A DNA stretch of 64,000 bases from DAOQVR01 sp035341665 (GTDB lineage Bacteria > Chloroflexota > Anaerolineae > JAAYZQ01): positions 62,001-126,000 of the forward strand of contig DAOQVR010000002.1 in assembly GCA_035341665.1 (NCBI GenBank), in the 5' to 3' direction. Below the pieces are notes generated by a model. That model made no database searches. It saw only the letters and a program-made list of their open reading frames with translations, and had not been told where the DNA came from. Both the position numbers and the translations under genes were made by a program. Of the stretch, positions 33,223 through 40,868 are shown piece by piece. Position 1 is the stretch's first letter, and each line of letters opens with the position of its first letter.

Positions 33223-34687
33223 AGGCGTCCTTCCCAAGGGCACGCAGCCGGTCGAATGCCTGATCGACCGGGGCATCCACCGCAATCGTGCCGCCGTCGA
33301 AAAAGACCAGGCGGCTGGCGTAGCGGCGCGTGACGTCGGGCGCATGGTTGACCATGACCACCGCACCGCCCGCCGCAGCGTGCTCCTTCAGCAGTCCGAG
33401 CAGGAAGGCGGCGTTGGCCGGGTCCTGGCCGATCAGCACCTCGTCCAGCAGGATCAGGCGCGGTGCGTAGCTCAACACCGAGATCAGGTTCAGGCGGCGC
33501 TTCTGGCCGTAGCTGAGGCGATAGGGGTGGTCGTCTCGCCGGTCGCCCAGACCGCTGCGGGCGAGCAGCTGCCCGACGCGCTCCTCCGTCGCAGCGTCCA
33601 GCACGCCCATGTTCCGGGCGGCAAAGGTTGCCTCTTTCCATACACTGTCGGCAAAGAGCTGGTGGTCAGGGTTCTGGAAGACAAACCCCACCTCGCGGGC
33701 CATCTCCGAGACGGGCGTCTGGCAGGTGTCACGACCTGCCACCTCGACCCGGCCCCGAATGGGCCGGCGCAGCCCAAGCAGACAATGGAGGAACGTCGTC
33801 TTGCCCGAGCCGTTGTCCCCCATGACCGAAACCAGCTCGCCGGGCCGCACCTCCAGCGAGAGCCCCCGCAACACAGGGATGCCCTGGTAGCCGGCGTCCA
33901 GCTCCTCGACCCGGATGAGAGGGGCAGTCGCAGCAGCGACGTCAGCCACCCGCCCTGAGCCGTTCGTAGTGCCGATTTCGGCCGCCTGCCCGCTCCCGCC
34001 GGCCGGCGGCATGGCGCCGTCGCGCACGATCCGGCCTTCCTCCATCTCGACCAGGCGCGGGCGAAAGCGCCGCAGATAGTCTACCTTGTGCTCGATGACG
34101 ACGACCGTGATGCCGGCCCTCTCCCGGATGTGCTCGATGACGCCGAACACCTCCGCCGTGGCCGTCGGGTCCAGGTTGGAGGTCGGCTCGTCAAAGATCA
34201 GCACCTGCGGCTTGGCTGCCATCATCGCCGCGATGGCGACCTTCTGCCTCTCCCCGCCCGAGAGGGTGGCCAGCGCCCTATCCTGCAGGTGCTCCGCACC
34301 CACGATGCCAAGCGCCCAGCCCATCCGGTTCCTGATTTCGTCTCGGGCCAGGCAGCGATTCTCCAGCCCGAAGGCAACCTCGTCGCGTACCGTCAAGGTG
34401 CAGAATTGGGCCTCCGGGTTCTGCTGGACCAGGCCGACGATTTCCGCTGTGTCGTAGATGGGGCTGTTTCGGACGTCGATCCCGCCGGCGCTGACGCGCC
34501 CTTCGGCCTCGCCGTCGAACTGCCGGAAGAGGTACCCGCCGATGGCGAGCGCGAGGGTGCTCTTGCCGCATCCGGACGGCCCTGTGACGACCAGGAACTC
34601 ACCCGGCGCGACCCTCAAGGAGAGGTCGCGCAGCGCATATGCCTCGCTGCCCCGGAAGCGAAAGCTCAGGCCTTCGACAGAGATCAT
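33212..34687 (-). CDS. Fused EcfA-EcfA' double ATPase of ECF transporter (module 1)
   Basis: A 491-residue protein with two ABC ATPase domains. Domain 1: Walker A GPSGCGKST, signature LSGGERQK, Walker B VLIFDEPTSNLDP. Domain 2 (from about residue 255): Walker A GDNGSGKTT, Q-loop FVFQNPDHQLFAD, signature LSYGQKRR, Walker B LILLDEVLIGQDP, where Glu-Val replaces the common Glu-Pro. The start overlaps the stop of the S-component gene by 4 nt. It is homologous to the fusion at 26387 but clearly diverged, so the two modules are not a recent duplication. Confidence 0.92.
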   Translation of the reverse strand: MISVEGLSFRFRGSEAYALRDLSLRVAPGEFLVVTGPSGCGKSTLALAIGGYLFRQFDGEAEGRVSAGGIDVRNSPIYDTAEIVGLVQQNPEAQFCTLTVRDEVAFGLENRCLARDEIRNRMGWALGIVGAEHLQDRALATLSGGERQKVAIAAMMAAKPQVLIFDEPTSNLDPTATAEVFGVIEHIRERAGITVVVIEHKVDYLRRFRPRLVEMEEGRIVRDGAMPPAGGSGQAAEIGTTNGSGRVADVAAATAPLIRVEELDAGYQGIPVLRGLSLEVRPGELVSVMGDNGSGKTTFLHCLLGLRRPIRGRVEVAGRDTCQTPVSEMAREVGFVFQNPDHQLFADSVWKEATFAARNMGVLDAATEERVGQLLARSGLGDRRDDHPYRLSYGQKRRLNLISVLSYAPRLILLDEVLIGQDPANAAFLLGLLKEHAAAGGAVVMVNHAPDVTRRYASRLVFFDGGTIAVDAPVDQAFDRLRALGKDAYAG

Positions 34688-36042
34688 CGGACCTCGATGC
34701 GCGTGACCTGGGGGGCCAGGACCTCGCCGTCCATGCGGGCCAGCGCAAAGGTCACGTCCGTGTCGCCGATGACGGTAAAGACCCGCAGGTCGTCGTCCTT
34801 GAGCACGTCGACCAGCGGCAGCGACAGGGGTTCGCCGCTCGTGTAGACCACGACCGTCTCAGCCGAGTCCTGTGGCTCCATGGTCGCCAGCACCTTGCCG
34901 AGCGACACACCCTGCAGCTTGCGCGCGCCGTCGCCCAGGTCCAGGCGCGTGCTGTCCATGTCGAACTGCCAGTCGTCCGGGTCGTAAGGAGCCGGCGCTG
35001 CCAGGGCGCCGCTCACCTCCAGCGTCGACGTGGCGACCAGGACCAATTCCTTCACCCCGCGCACCCAGGCCTTGGCGTTGAGCGCGCCGACCATGTTGTA
35101 GGAGGCGTCGTCCCCCTCGCCCTGTGGCGAGAGCAGCAGGGCATCGTTGTCGCGCACCTCGTCCAGGCCGATGAAAAAGGCATAGCCATCCGTGGCGCGC
35201 ACCAACAACATGCCGGCGCACGGCCCCGGCTCGGCCGCGGCGAGAAGCTCTCGGACCGGCACACCCCTGTACTGTCCGGTCACCTCGCGAAGCGTCCCCT
35301 CCGCCGTGGTTGCGCCTAGGTCGCCATGCTCGGCAGGATAGTCGTACGGCGCAGCCACCTCTCCGCCAATGTGGACTGTTGCTGGACCGCGCAGCGCGCC
35401 GCGCAGGTAAACCGTCAACACCACCGCCAGCAGGGCTGCGACGGCCAAAAAGATCGGGTACGCGCGGCGTCCCATCGGCACCGGAGCCGCATCCTTGACC
35501 ACCCCGGCGCGGCGCAGCGAGCCCAGCACCCCCCTGCCCAGCACCCCGGCAAAGAGCACGCCAGAGAGCAGGGCCACACCCCCCACCAGCAGCATCGCCC
35601 AGTAAGCCAGCGTGTCGACGGGGAGCGAAGCAAGGAGCTGGAAGACAAAGACATTGGACGCCGCGGCCAGTCCGCCGGCGGCGCAGTAGGCAGCCAGCGA
35701 GTCCTTGTTGCGAAAAGGAAGGAAGCCGAGGTCGACCAGCAGCCCGGCTGCCACGTCCACCAACACCACCAGCAGCCCATGGGTGTTGCCGGTAAGCAGC
35801 TCAACCCCTCCCTTGAGTAGCCCGGTGATCGTGCCCGCGCCCTGCTTGCGGGTCAGCCCCACGGCCAACGTCAGCCACAGGACATGCAGTCCGGCCGCCC
35901 ACTGCGCCGTGCCCGAGAAACCGAGCACTGACTGGAAAAAGTCGCCGACGGCGTTGACATACGTGCCCACCACGCCGCCAAGCGCGGCCAGGGCGGCCAC
36001 CATCAGCAGATCACGGGTGGAGTAATAGGTTCGTCGCTGCAT
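34684..36042 (-). CDS. ECF S component (YkoE-like) fused to molybdopterin-fold-like extracytoplasmic domains
   Basis: A 452-residue protein. Residues 1-200 are a five- or six-helix membrane domain like YkoE-type ECF S components (YYSTRDLLMVAALAALGGVVGTYVNAVG, GNTHGLLVVLVDVAAGLLVDLGFLPFR). After the anchor at about 200-215 two extracytoplasmic domains follow: TVHIGGEVAAPYDYP, YRGVPVRELLAAAE, ATDGYAFFIGLDEV, WVRGVKELVLVA; then LDLGDGARKLQGVSLGKVLATM, VTRIEVR. Both fit the sulfite-oxidase-type fold without its metal cysteine. ATG 36042 is preferred; an upstream TTG at 36063 adds seven residues. A direct S-component fusion suggests the domain presents the substrate to the transporter. Confidence 0.72.
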   Translation of the reverse strand: MQRRTYYSTRDLLMVAALAALGGVVGTYVNAVGDFFQSVLGFSGTAQWAAGLHVLWLTLAVGLTRKQGAGTITGLLKGGVELLTGNTHGLLVVLVDVAAGLLVDLGFLPFRNKDSLAAYCAAGGLAAASNVFVFQLLASLPVDTLAYWAMLLVGGVALLSGVLFAGVLGRGVLGSLRRAGVVKDAAPVPMGRRAYPIFLAVAALLAVVLTVYLRGALRGPATVHIGGEVAAPYDYPAEHGDLGATTAEGTLREVTGQYRGVPVRELLAAAEPGPCAGMLLVRATDGYAFFIGLDEVRDNDALLLSPQGEGDDASYNMVGALNAKAWVRGVKELVLVATSTLEVSGALAAPAPYDPDDWQFDMDSTRLDLGDGARKLQGVSLGKVLATMEPQDSAETVVVYTSGEPLSLPLVDVLKDDDLRVFTVIGDTDVTFALARMDGEVLAPQVTRIEVR

Positions 36043-36067
36043 CTCTAGGTTCCCACACCTCAAGCAC

Positions 36068-36160
36068 CATAGGTGCAGCGCACCTTCACGGCCTGCCCCC
36101 GCAGGGGGTGCGCTGCACCTCGCCTCGCATAGGATGCCCGAAGGTCTCCGGCCGAGCCCC
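36068..36160. repeat. GGTGCGCTGCACC palindromes and GGTCTCCGGCC-GAGCCC element (copy 3)
   Basis: The gap between tupA and the S-component gene holds AGGTGCAGCGCACC (about 36070), GGTGCGCTGCACC (about 36108) with a GCCCCCGCAGGGGG hairpin between, and at 36143-36159 a variant of the palindrome seen at 5948 and 22447. No promoter is evident, so readthrough from tupBCA is likely. Confidence 0.65.
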
Positions 36161-36168
36161 CTAGCCCG

Positions 36169-37857
36169 CTACTTGACCTGTATCTCGATGACCCCCTTGA
36201 CCTGCGCGCTGCCGGCGAATCCGGGCAGGACGGTCGAGAAACCGCCGTTGCTGCGGAAGGAAACGATGCAGTCGGCACAGGCCAGCACGTCGGCCAGCGG
36301 GACCTCGGCGGTGTAGCCGTCGTCGGCGACAAAGACAAGCGTCGTCGCGTCCGGGGCCGGTGCTGCCAGCTCCAGCAGCTTGCTCATCAGGACACCCGTG
36401 TAGGTCTCGGTCTCGCCCGACTTGTTGGTCGACTGCGCTTCCATGGTCTCCATGGCACGCACATCCGCCTCCAGCCAGCCGATCTCCTGGCCGACCTTGC
36501 CCGTGATCTTGAGCGCGGCGCCCTCGGGGATGCCCGCGGCGGGTGCTTCAGCCGGCGTTCCGCCGGCGATCTGGATCTCGACGAGGTCCTTGACCTGGGC
36601 TTTGCCGCCCTGGCTCGGCAGGACGGAGCGCAGCCCGCCATCGGGGTCGAAGGCGACGATGCAGTCCGCGCACGAGGCAACGTCAGCCAGCGGGACCTCG
36701 GCCGTGAAGCCGTCACCGGCCACGAGGACGAGGGTGGCGCCCTCCGGGGCGTTGGCTGCCTCCAGGAGGACGCTCATGAGCACGCCGCTGTACGTGGTCG
36801 TCGTGCCGTCCTTTGCGGTGTAGGGCACATCGATCGTGCCAAGCGCCTTCAGCTGCTCCTCGGTCCACGACAACTCCTGGGCAGGACCCGTGATCTTGAA
36901 CACAGGGGCCGCCGGTGCAGGGGCGGAGACGTCGGGCACGCCGGGGTAGAAGAGCGACGCTCCATACTCCTCCACACCAAAGTCGGCGATCATCGCCTGG
37001 ATCTCGTCCGACAAGATCCACTCCACAAAGTCCATGGCAAGGTCATACTCCACGCCAGGATGCGTGTCGGGATTGACCGCCATGACGCCGTACGGGTTGA
37101 GCAGCTTGCTGTCCTTGTTTTCGGTCAGGACCCTGCCGCCGACCGCGATCGACAGCTCGGGCAGCTTGTCCTCCATGGCCAGCCACGTGCCGCGGTCGCT
37201 GAGGGTGTAGGCTTGGCTCTCCTGCGCAAAGAGGAGGGTGTCGCCCATGCCCTGACCGAGGGACTTGTACCAGGTCATCTCGGCCGTAGGGGTGATCGCC
37301 GCCGAGGCCCACAGCGAGAGCTCCTTGTTGTGGGTGCCCGACTTGTCACCGCGGCTGGCAAAGGTCGCCTCTGCGCCGGCGATCGCCTTCAGAGCGTCGA
37401 CCGAGCTCGTCATGCCTGCCACACCGGCCGGGTCATCTGTCGGGCCGACGAGGACAAAGTCGTTGTACATGACGTCAAAGCGCTCCTTGGCATGGCCGTC
37501 GGCGACGAACTGGTCCTCCGACTTGCGGCTGTGGACCAGGAGCACGTCGGCGTCGCCGTTGGCGCCCATCTCCAGCGCCTGCCCGGTGCCGACCGCGATA
37601 TAGTCCACGTTGCAGTCGCACACTTCCTCGAACTCGGGCACCAGGTAGTCCAGCAGGCCGGTATCGGCGGTGCTGGTGGTGGTCGCCAGGAGCAGGTCGG
37701 CCTCCTCGACGGCCGTCGGCTCGGCGGTCGGCTCCACTACGGCCGTGGGCTCGGCCGGCTGCGGAACAGCCGTCGGCTCCGGGGTGGGCCCGCAGCCGGC
37801 GACCAGGCCGGCGAACAGGGCCAGTACCATGAACAAACCAAACATCTTCTTGGACAT
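36169..37857 (-). CDS. tupA: Tungstate-binding lipoprotein TupA fused to two molybdopterin-fold-like domains
   Basis: A 562-residue lipoprotein (lipobox LVAGC, then a Pro/Thr/Glu linker). Residues about 52-310 are TupA: LLLATTTSTADTGLLDYLVPEFEE is the oxyanion-binding Thr-Thr-Ser-Thr opening, then VGTGQALEMGANGDADVLLVHS and GDKSGTHNKELSLW. Residues about 320-440 and 450-562 are two copies of a domain with FKITGPAQELSWTEEQL, YSGVLMSVLLEAAN, GDGFTAEVPLADVASCADCIV and VKDLVEIQI, each with a C-A-D-C motif at the same place as in the lipoprotein at 29489. TupA alone is about 280 residues, so the extension doubles it. It follows tupC by 40 nt. Confidence 0.85.
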   Translation of the reverse strand: MSKKMFGLFMVLALFAGLVAGCGPTPEPTAVPQPAEPTAVVEPTAEPTAVEEADLLLATTTSTADTGLLDYLVPEFEEVCDCNVDYIAVGTGQALEMGANGDADVLLVHSRKSEDQFVADGHAKERFDVMYNDFVLVGPTDDPAGVAGMTSSVDALKAIAGAEATFASRGDKSGTHNKELSLWASAAITPTAEMTWYKSLGQGMGDTLLFAQESQAYTLSDRGTWLAMEDKLPELSIAVGGRVLTENKDSKLLNPYGVMAVNPDTHPGVEYDLAMDFVEWILSDEIQAMIADFGVEEYGASLFYPGVPDVSAPAPAAPVFKITGPAQELSWTEEQLKALGTIDVPYTAKDGTTTTYSGVLMSVLLEAANAPEGATLVLVAGDGFTAEVPLADVASCADCIVAFDPDGGLRSVLPSQGGKAQVKDLVEIQIAGGTPAEAPAAGIPEGAALKITGKVGQEIGWLEADVRAMETMEAQSTNKSGETETYTGVLMSKLLELAAPAPDATTLVFVADDGYTAEVPLADVLACADCIVSFRSNGGFSTVLPGFAGSAQVKGVIEIQVK

Positions 37858-37897
37858 CTTTTCCTCCTATCTGTCCACTATCTTCCGGTCTTGCCGG

Positions 37898-38635
37898 TCA
37901 ATACACCATCTCGCCGCGCACAAAGGCCGCCGTGCGCGGATCGCGCGGCGATTCGAAGAACCCCTGGACGTCCCCTTCCTCGGCGATCTGGCCTTCGAGC
38001 ATGAGCGCCACCCGGTGGGCCAGGCGCCGTGCCTGGAAGACGTTGTGTGTGACCATCACCATCGTGGTGCCCTGCTCGCGGTTGAGCGTCCGCACGATAT
38101 CCTCGATCAACCCCACGTTGTAGGGGTCGAGGTTGGCCGTCGGCTCGTCGAGCAGGAGGACGTCGGGCCGCAGGATCATCGCCCGCGCCAACGCGACGCG
38201 CTGCGCTTCGCCCCCGGACAGGGTCCGCGCCCGCTGGTTGGAGATTCCGCCCAAGCCGACCTTTTCCAGCGTGCTCTGCACCAGCGCCCGGGTCTCAGTC
38301 CTGCGCTCGCCGCGCAGCCGCAGCCCGTACAGGACGTTCGCCCAGACGCTGCGGTTCAGCAGCAGGGGCCGTTGAAACACCATCGTCACCCGCCGGCGCT
38401 CGGCAATCGGCACCCCCTGCCCCGGGCCATACGCACGGTCCAGGAAGCGCACCGTCCCCGAGCTGGGCGACTCCAAAAAGTTCAGCAGGCGAAGGAGGGT
38501 GGACTTGCCCGCGCCGCTCGGGCCGACCAGGCCCAGGATCTCGCCCCGCCGCACCTCCAGCCCCTCCACCTTGAGGACGACGCGGCTGCCGTACGCTTTG
38601 GTTACTTGCTGCAGCTCGTACACCACGTCGTTCAT
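37898..38635 (-). CDS. tupC: Tungstate ABC transporter ATPase TupC
   Basis: A 245-residue ATPase: Walker A GPSGAGKSTLL, Q-loop VFQRPLLLNRSVWANV, signature LSGGEAQRVALARAM, Walker B VLLLDEPTANLDP, and the H-loop MVTHNVFQARRLAHRV. The Phe-Gln-Arg-Pro and Thr-His-Asn forms are typical of tungstate/WtpC-TupC ATPases. The start overlaps the tupB stop by 4 nt. It drives import of tungstate through TupB under the riboswitch upstream. Confidence 0.9.
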   Translation of the reverse strand: MNDVVYELQQVTKAYGSRVVLKVEGLEVRRGEILGLVGPSGAGKSTLLRLLNFLESPSSGTVRFLDRAYGPGQGVPIAERRRVTMVFQRPLLLNRSVWANVLYGLRLRGERRTETRALVQSTLEKVGLGGISNQRARTLSGGEAQRVALARAMILRPDVLLLDEPTANLDPYNVGLIEDIVRTLNREQGTTMVMVTHNVFQARRLAHRVALMLEGQIAEEGDVQGFFESPRDPRTAAFVRGEMVY

Positions 38636-39306
38636 TCGTCAAAGGTCCTTCCCTGAAGCCGCAGCATGATCACATTGGTCACAAAGGAGATGGCAAGCAG
38701 GATCGTACCGAGGGCGATCGCCAGGTCAAACTCGCCCTGGCGTGTCCCAAGGACGATGGCGGTGGTCAGCACCCGGGTGGAATGCTGGATATTGCCCCCG
38801 ACCAGCATGACGGCGCCCACCTCGGAGATGATGCTGCCAAAGCCGGCGATGATCGACACGATTACCCCGATGCGCGCTTCGGAGAGGATGGCCGCAGCCG
38901 TCTGCCAGCGGGTTGCGCCGAGGGCCTGCACCTGCTGGCGCAGCGCCGGATCGACGCCCATGACCGCGGCCATCGTAAAGCCCGCGACCAGCGGGAAGGC
39001 GATGATCGTCTGGGCAAAGACCATGGCCCCCGGCGTAAAGAGGCTGGGCACCCACGCCCAGCCCAGGCTGCCCAGCGGCCCGCTCCGGGAGAGCAGCAGG
39101 TAGACAAAGAGGCCGACGACAACCGGCGGAAAGCCCATGCCGGTGTAGAGCAGCGCGATCACGAGCTTGCGGCCCACAAAACGGCTGAGCCCCATGACCA
39201 CGCCCAGCGGGATGCCGATCAGCGTGCTAAGGGCCAGCGCGATGCCAGACACCCGCAGCGACATCAGCACGATCTCGAGCAGGTCAGGGTCGAGATGCAA
39301 GATCAT
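38632..39306 (-). CDS. tupB: Tungstate ABC transporter permease TupB
   Basis: A 224-residue permease with five membrane segments: LLEIVLMSLRVSGIALALSTLIG, MGFPPVVVGLFVYLLLSRSGPLG, FAQTIIAFPLVAGFTMAAV and the docking loop QALGATRWQTAAAILSEARIG followed by GFGSIISEVGAVMLVGGNI, all like TupB. The first ATG is at 39306, but the conserved reading continues upstream as EEIWRGLVEAVRM, which TupB proteins normally carry. That stretch begins with an ATA codon at 39345, 6 nt after a strong AAAGGAG; there is no ATG, GTG or TTG in frame there. So the true start may be AUA at 39345. The leader holds a riboswitch and terminator. Confidence 0.88.
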   Translation of the reverse strand: MILHLDPDLLEIVLMSLRVSGIALALSTLIGIPLGVVMGLSRFVGRKLVIALLYTGMGFPPVVVGLFVYLLLSRSGPLGSLGWAWVPSLFTPGAMVFAQTIIAFPLVAGFTMAAVMGVDPALRQQVQALGATRWQTAAAILSEARIGVIVSIIAGFGSIISEVGAVMLVGGNIQHSTRVLTTAIVLGTRQGEFDLAIALGTILLAISFVTNVIMLRLQGRTFDE

Positions 39307-39395
39307 ACGGACGGCCTCGACGAGGCCTCTCCAGATTTCCTCTATGGTGAGCTCCTTTTCGGCACGCCTTCGGGCAAGTCTCCCTCTCTGGGCAA

Positions 39396-39423
39396 CAAAA
39401 AAGCGCCTCAGAAATGAGGCGCT
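39396..39423 (-). terminator. Riboswitch-linked intrinsic terminator ahead of tupB
   Basis: On the minus strand a perfect 9-bp stem AGCGCCTCA/TGAGGCGCT with a TTTC loop is followed by six U residues. It lies about 60 nt downstream of the riboswitch P1 helix and upstream of the tupB ribosome binding site, so it can switch tup expression by transcription attenuation. Confidence 0.88.
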
Positions 39424-39483
39424 GAGGCCGGCAGGATAGGCTGGGCGTGGATGTGCGGAAGGTCGCGTGCCTGCGGCAGGTGT

Positions 39484-39622
39484 CAGCGCATCTCCTTTCC
39501 AAGGATGGGAGGCATGGCCGTTTCCAGCCAGGCCCTACCGGCCCTGCACCATAGGCGCACCCTGGATCCTTCCCTGGTCCCAGGCTGCACACCCGTAGGC
39601 GGCAGGGCTCGGAGATGCTGCG
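39484..39622 (-). promoter_or_regulatory. Moco/Tuco riboswitch controlling the tup operon
   Basis: On the minus strand, the leader begins GCATCTCCGAGCC and ends GGAAAGGAGATGC. The outer GCATCTCC/GGAGATGC helix (P1) encloses the conserved CTCCGAGCC, a GCAGCCTGGGACC stretch, GGCTGGAAACGGCC and CCTTGGAAAGGAG. These are the hallmarks of the molybdenum (or tungsten) cofactor RNA motif found before mod, moa and tup genes. Binding of cofactor would favour the downstream terminator and lower tungstate import when cofactor is plentiful. I cannot decide between the Moco and Tuco forms by eye. Confidence 0.88.
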
Positions 39623-39647
39623 ATCGGGTTGTTCAAGTACTGTGAAA

Positions 39648-39676
39648 AATGTAACACACCGGAAGCCGATTGTCAA
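39648..39676 (-). promoter_or_regulatory. Promoter of the riboswitch-tupBCA unit
   Basis: TTGACA (39671-39676) and TACATT (39648-39653) on the minus strand, 17 nt apart, place the transcript start about 15-20 nt before the riboswitch. Confidence 0.78.
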
Positions 39677-39726
39677 AACGGGGACCGCGCTGCGGCACAC
39701 CTGCCCGGCTCCGCCGCCCATCCCTC

Positions 39727-39755
39727 TTGATTTGCGGCCTGACACGGGGTAGAAT
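39727..39755 (+). promoter_or_regulatory. Promoter of the moaA-moaC-MOSC operon
   Basis: TTGATT (39727-39732) and TAGAAT (39750-39755), 17 nt apart, divergent from the tup promoter about 50 bp away. The roughly 90-nt leader has no visible riboswitch. Confidence 0.65.
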
Positions 39756-39851
39756 GCGGGACCGGTTGGTGACGAAGCATGCGAAACAAGGACAGGAGCC
39801 GCAAAGAGCCGGAACAGGTCGCCAAATCAAGTCCGCTAGGAGCACGATTCG

Positions 39852-40838
39852 GTGCCCTTCCAGGATGACTTTGGCCGCGCCATCAACTACCTGCGCGTGT
39901 CGGTGACCGACCGCTGCAACTTGCGCTGCGTCTACTGCATGCCGCCGGAAGGCGTGCAAAAGCAGGGGCACGGGCACGTCCTGAGCTACGAGGAGATGGC
40001 CCTCGCCATCCGCGCCGCAGCCGAGATCGGGATCCGCAAGGTGCGGCTGACGGGCGGCGAGCCACTCGCGCGACTCGGGCTGCCCGGCTTTGTGAAACTG
40101 ATCGCGGCGATCCCCGGCATCGACGACATCTCCATGACCACGAACGCCACGCTGCTGGCGGGGCAGGCACGCGCGCTGGCCGAAGCCGGGCTGCGCCGCG
40201 TCAATATCAGCCTGGACACCCTCAGACCGGAGCGCTACACCGCCATGACACGCCGCGGCCAGATCGAGGACGTCTGGGCGGGCATCGCCGCGGCGCGTGA
40301 AGCCGGCCTGGCACCCATCAAGCTCAACGCGGTCGTGATCCGCGGCCTGAACGACGACGAGGTCGCCGGCCTTGCGGGCAGGACGCTGACCGACGGCTGG
40401 CACATGCGGTTCATCGAGTGGATGCCGGTCGGAGGCAGCACCGGCTGGGCAGCGGGCGGCGCGGTGCCGGTGGCCGAGATGCGGGCGCAGATCGAGCAGC
40501 GCTTCGGCCCACTCCAGCCGGTCCCCGGGCCCGTCGGGAATGGGCCGGCGCGCTACTTCCGCATCCCCGGAGCCGAAGGCACGATCGGCTTCATCGGGGC
40601 ACTGAGCGAGCACTTCTGCCACTCCTGTAACCGCCTGCGCCTGACGGCCGACGGCCGCCTGCGCCCCTGCCTCCTCTCGGACCAGGAAGTCGACCTGCGC
40701 GCCGCGCTGCGGGCCGGTGGAGGCCTGGAGGCGGCGCGCGAGCTTGTGGCACAGGCGATCCAGCTCAAGCCCATGTGCCACCACCTGGGCGATGCGCGGG
40801 TGCCCCAGGGCCGGACCATGTCACAGATCGGCGGATAG
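39852..40838 (+). CDS. moaA: GTP 3',8-cyclase MoaA
   Basis: A 328-residue radical SAM enzyme that starts molybdopterin synthesis by rearranging GTP. The N-terminal [4Fe-4S] motif is CNLRCVYC, followed by VRLTGGEPLARLGLPGF. The second cluster ligands near the C-terminus are in HFCHSCNRLRLTADGRLRPCLL, and the chain ends MSQIGG, the conserved Gly-Gly tail. The start is a GTG at 39852 with AGGAG about 10 nt upstream. It is first in an operon with moaC and a MOSC gene and divergent from the tungstate transporter. Confidence 0.95.
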   Translation: MPFQDDFGRAINYLRVSVTDRCNLRCVYCMPPEGVQKQGHGHVLSYEEMALAIRAAAEIGIRKVRLTGGEPLARLGLPGFVKLIAAIPGIDDISMTTNATLLAGQARALAEAGLRRVNISLDTLRPERYTAMTRRGQIEDVWAGIAAAREAGLAPIKLNAVVIRGLNDDEVAGLAGRTLTDGWHMRFIEWMPVGGSTGWAAGGAVPVAEMRAQIEQRFGPLQPVPGPVGNGPARYFRIPGAEGTIGFIGALSEHFCHSCNRLRLTADGRLRPCLLSDQEVDLRAALRAGGGLEAARELVAQAIQLKPMCHHLGDARVPQGRTMSQIGG

Positions 40839-40868
40839 GGGCCGGCACGGCACAACGAAAGGTCGGGT

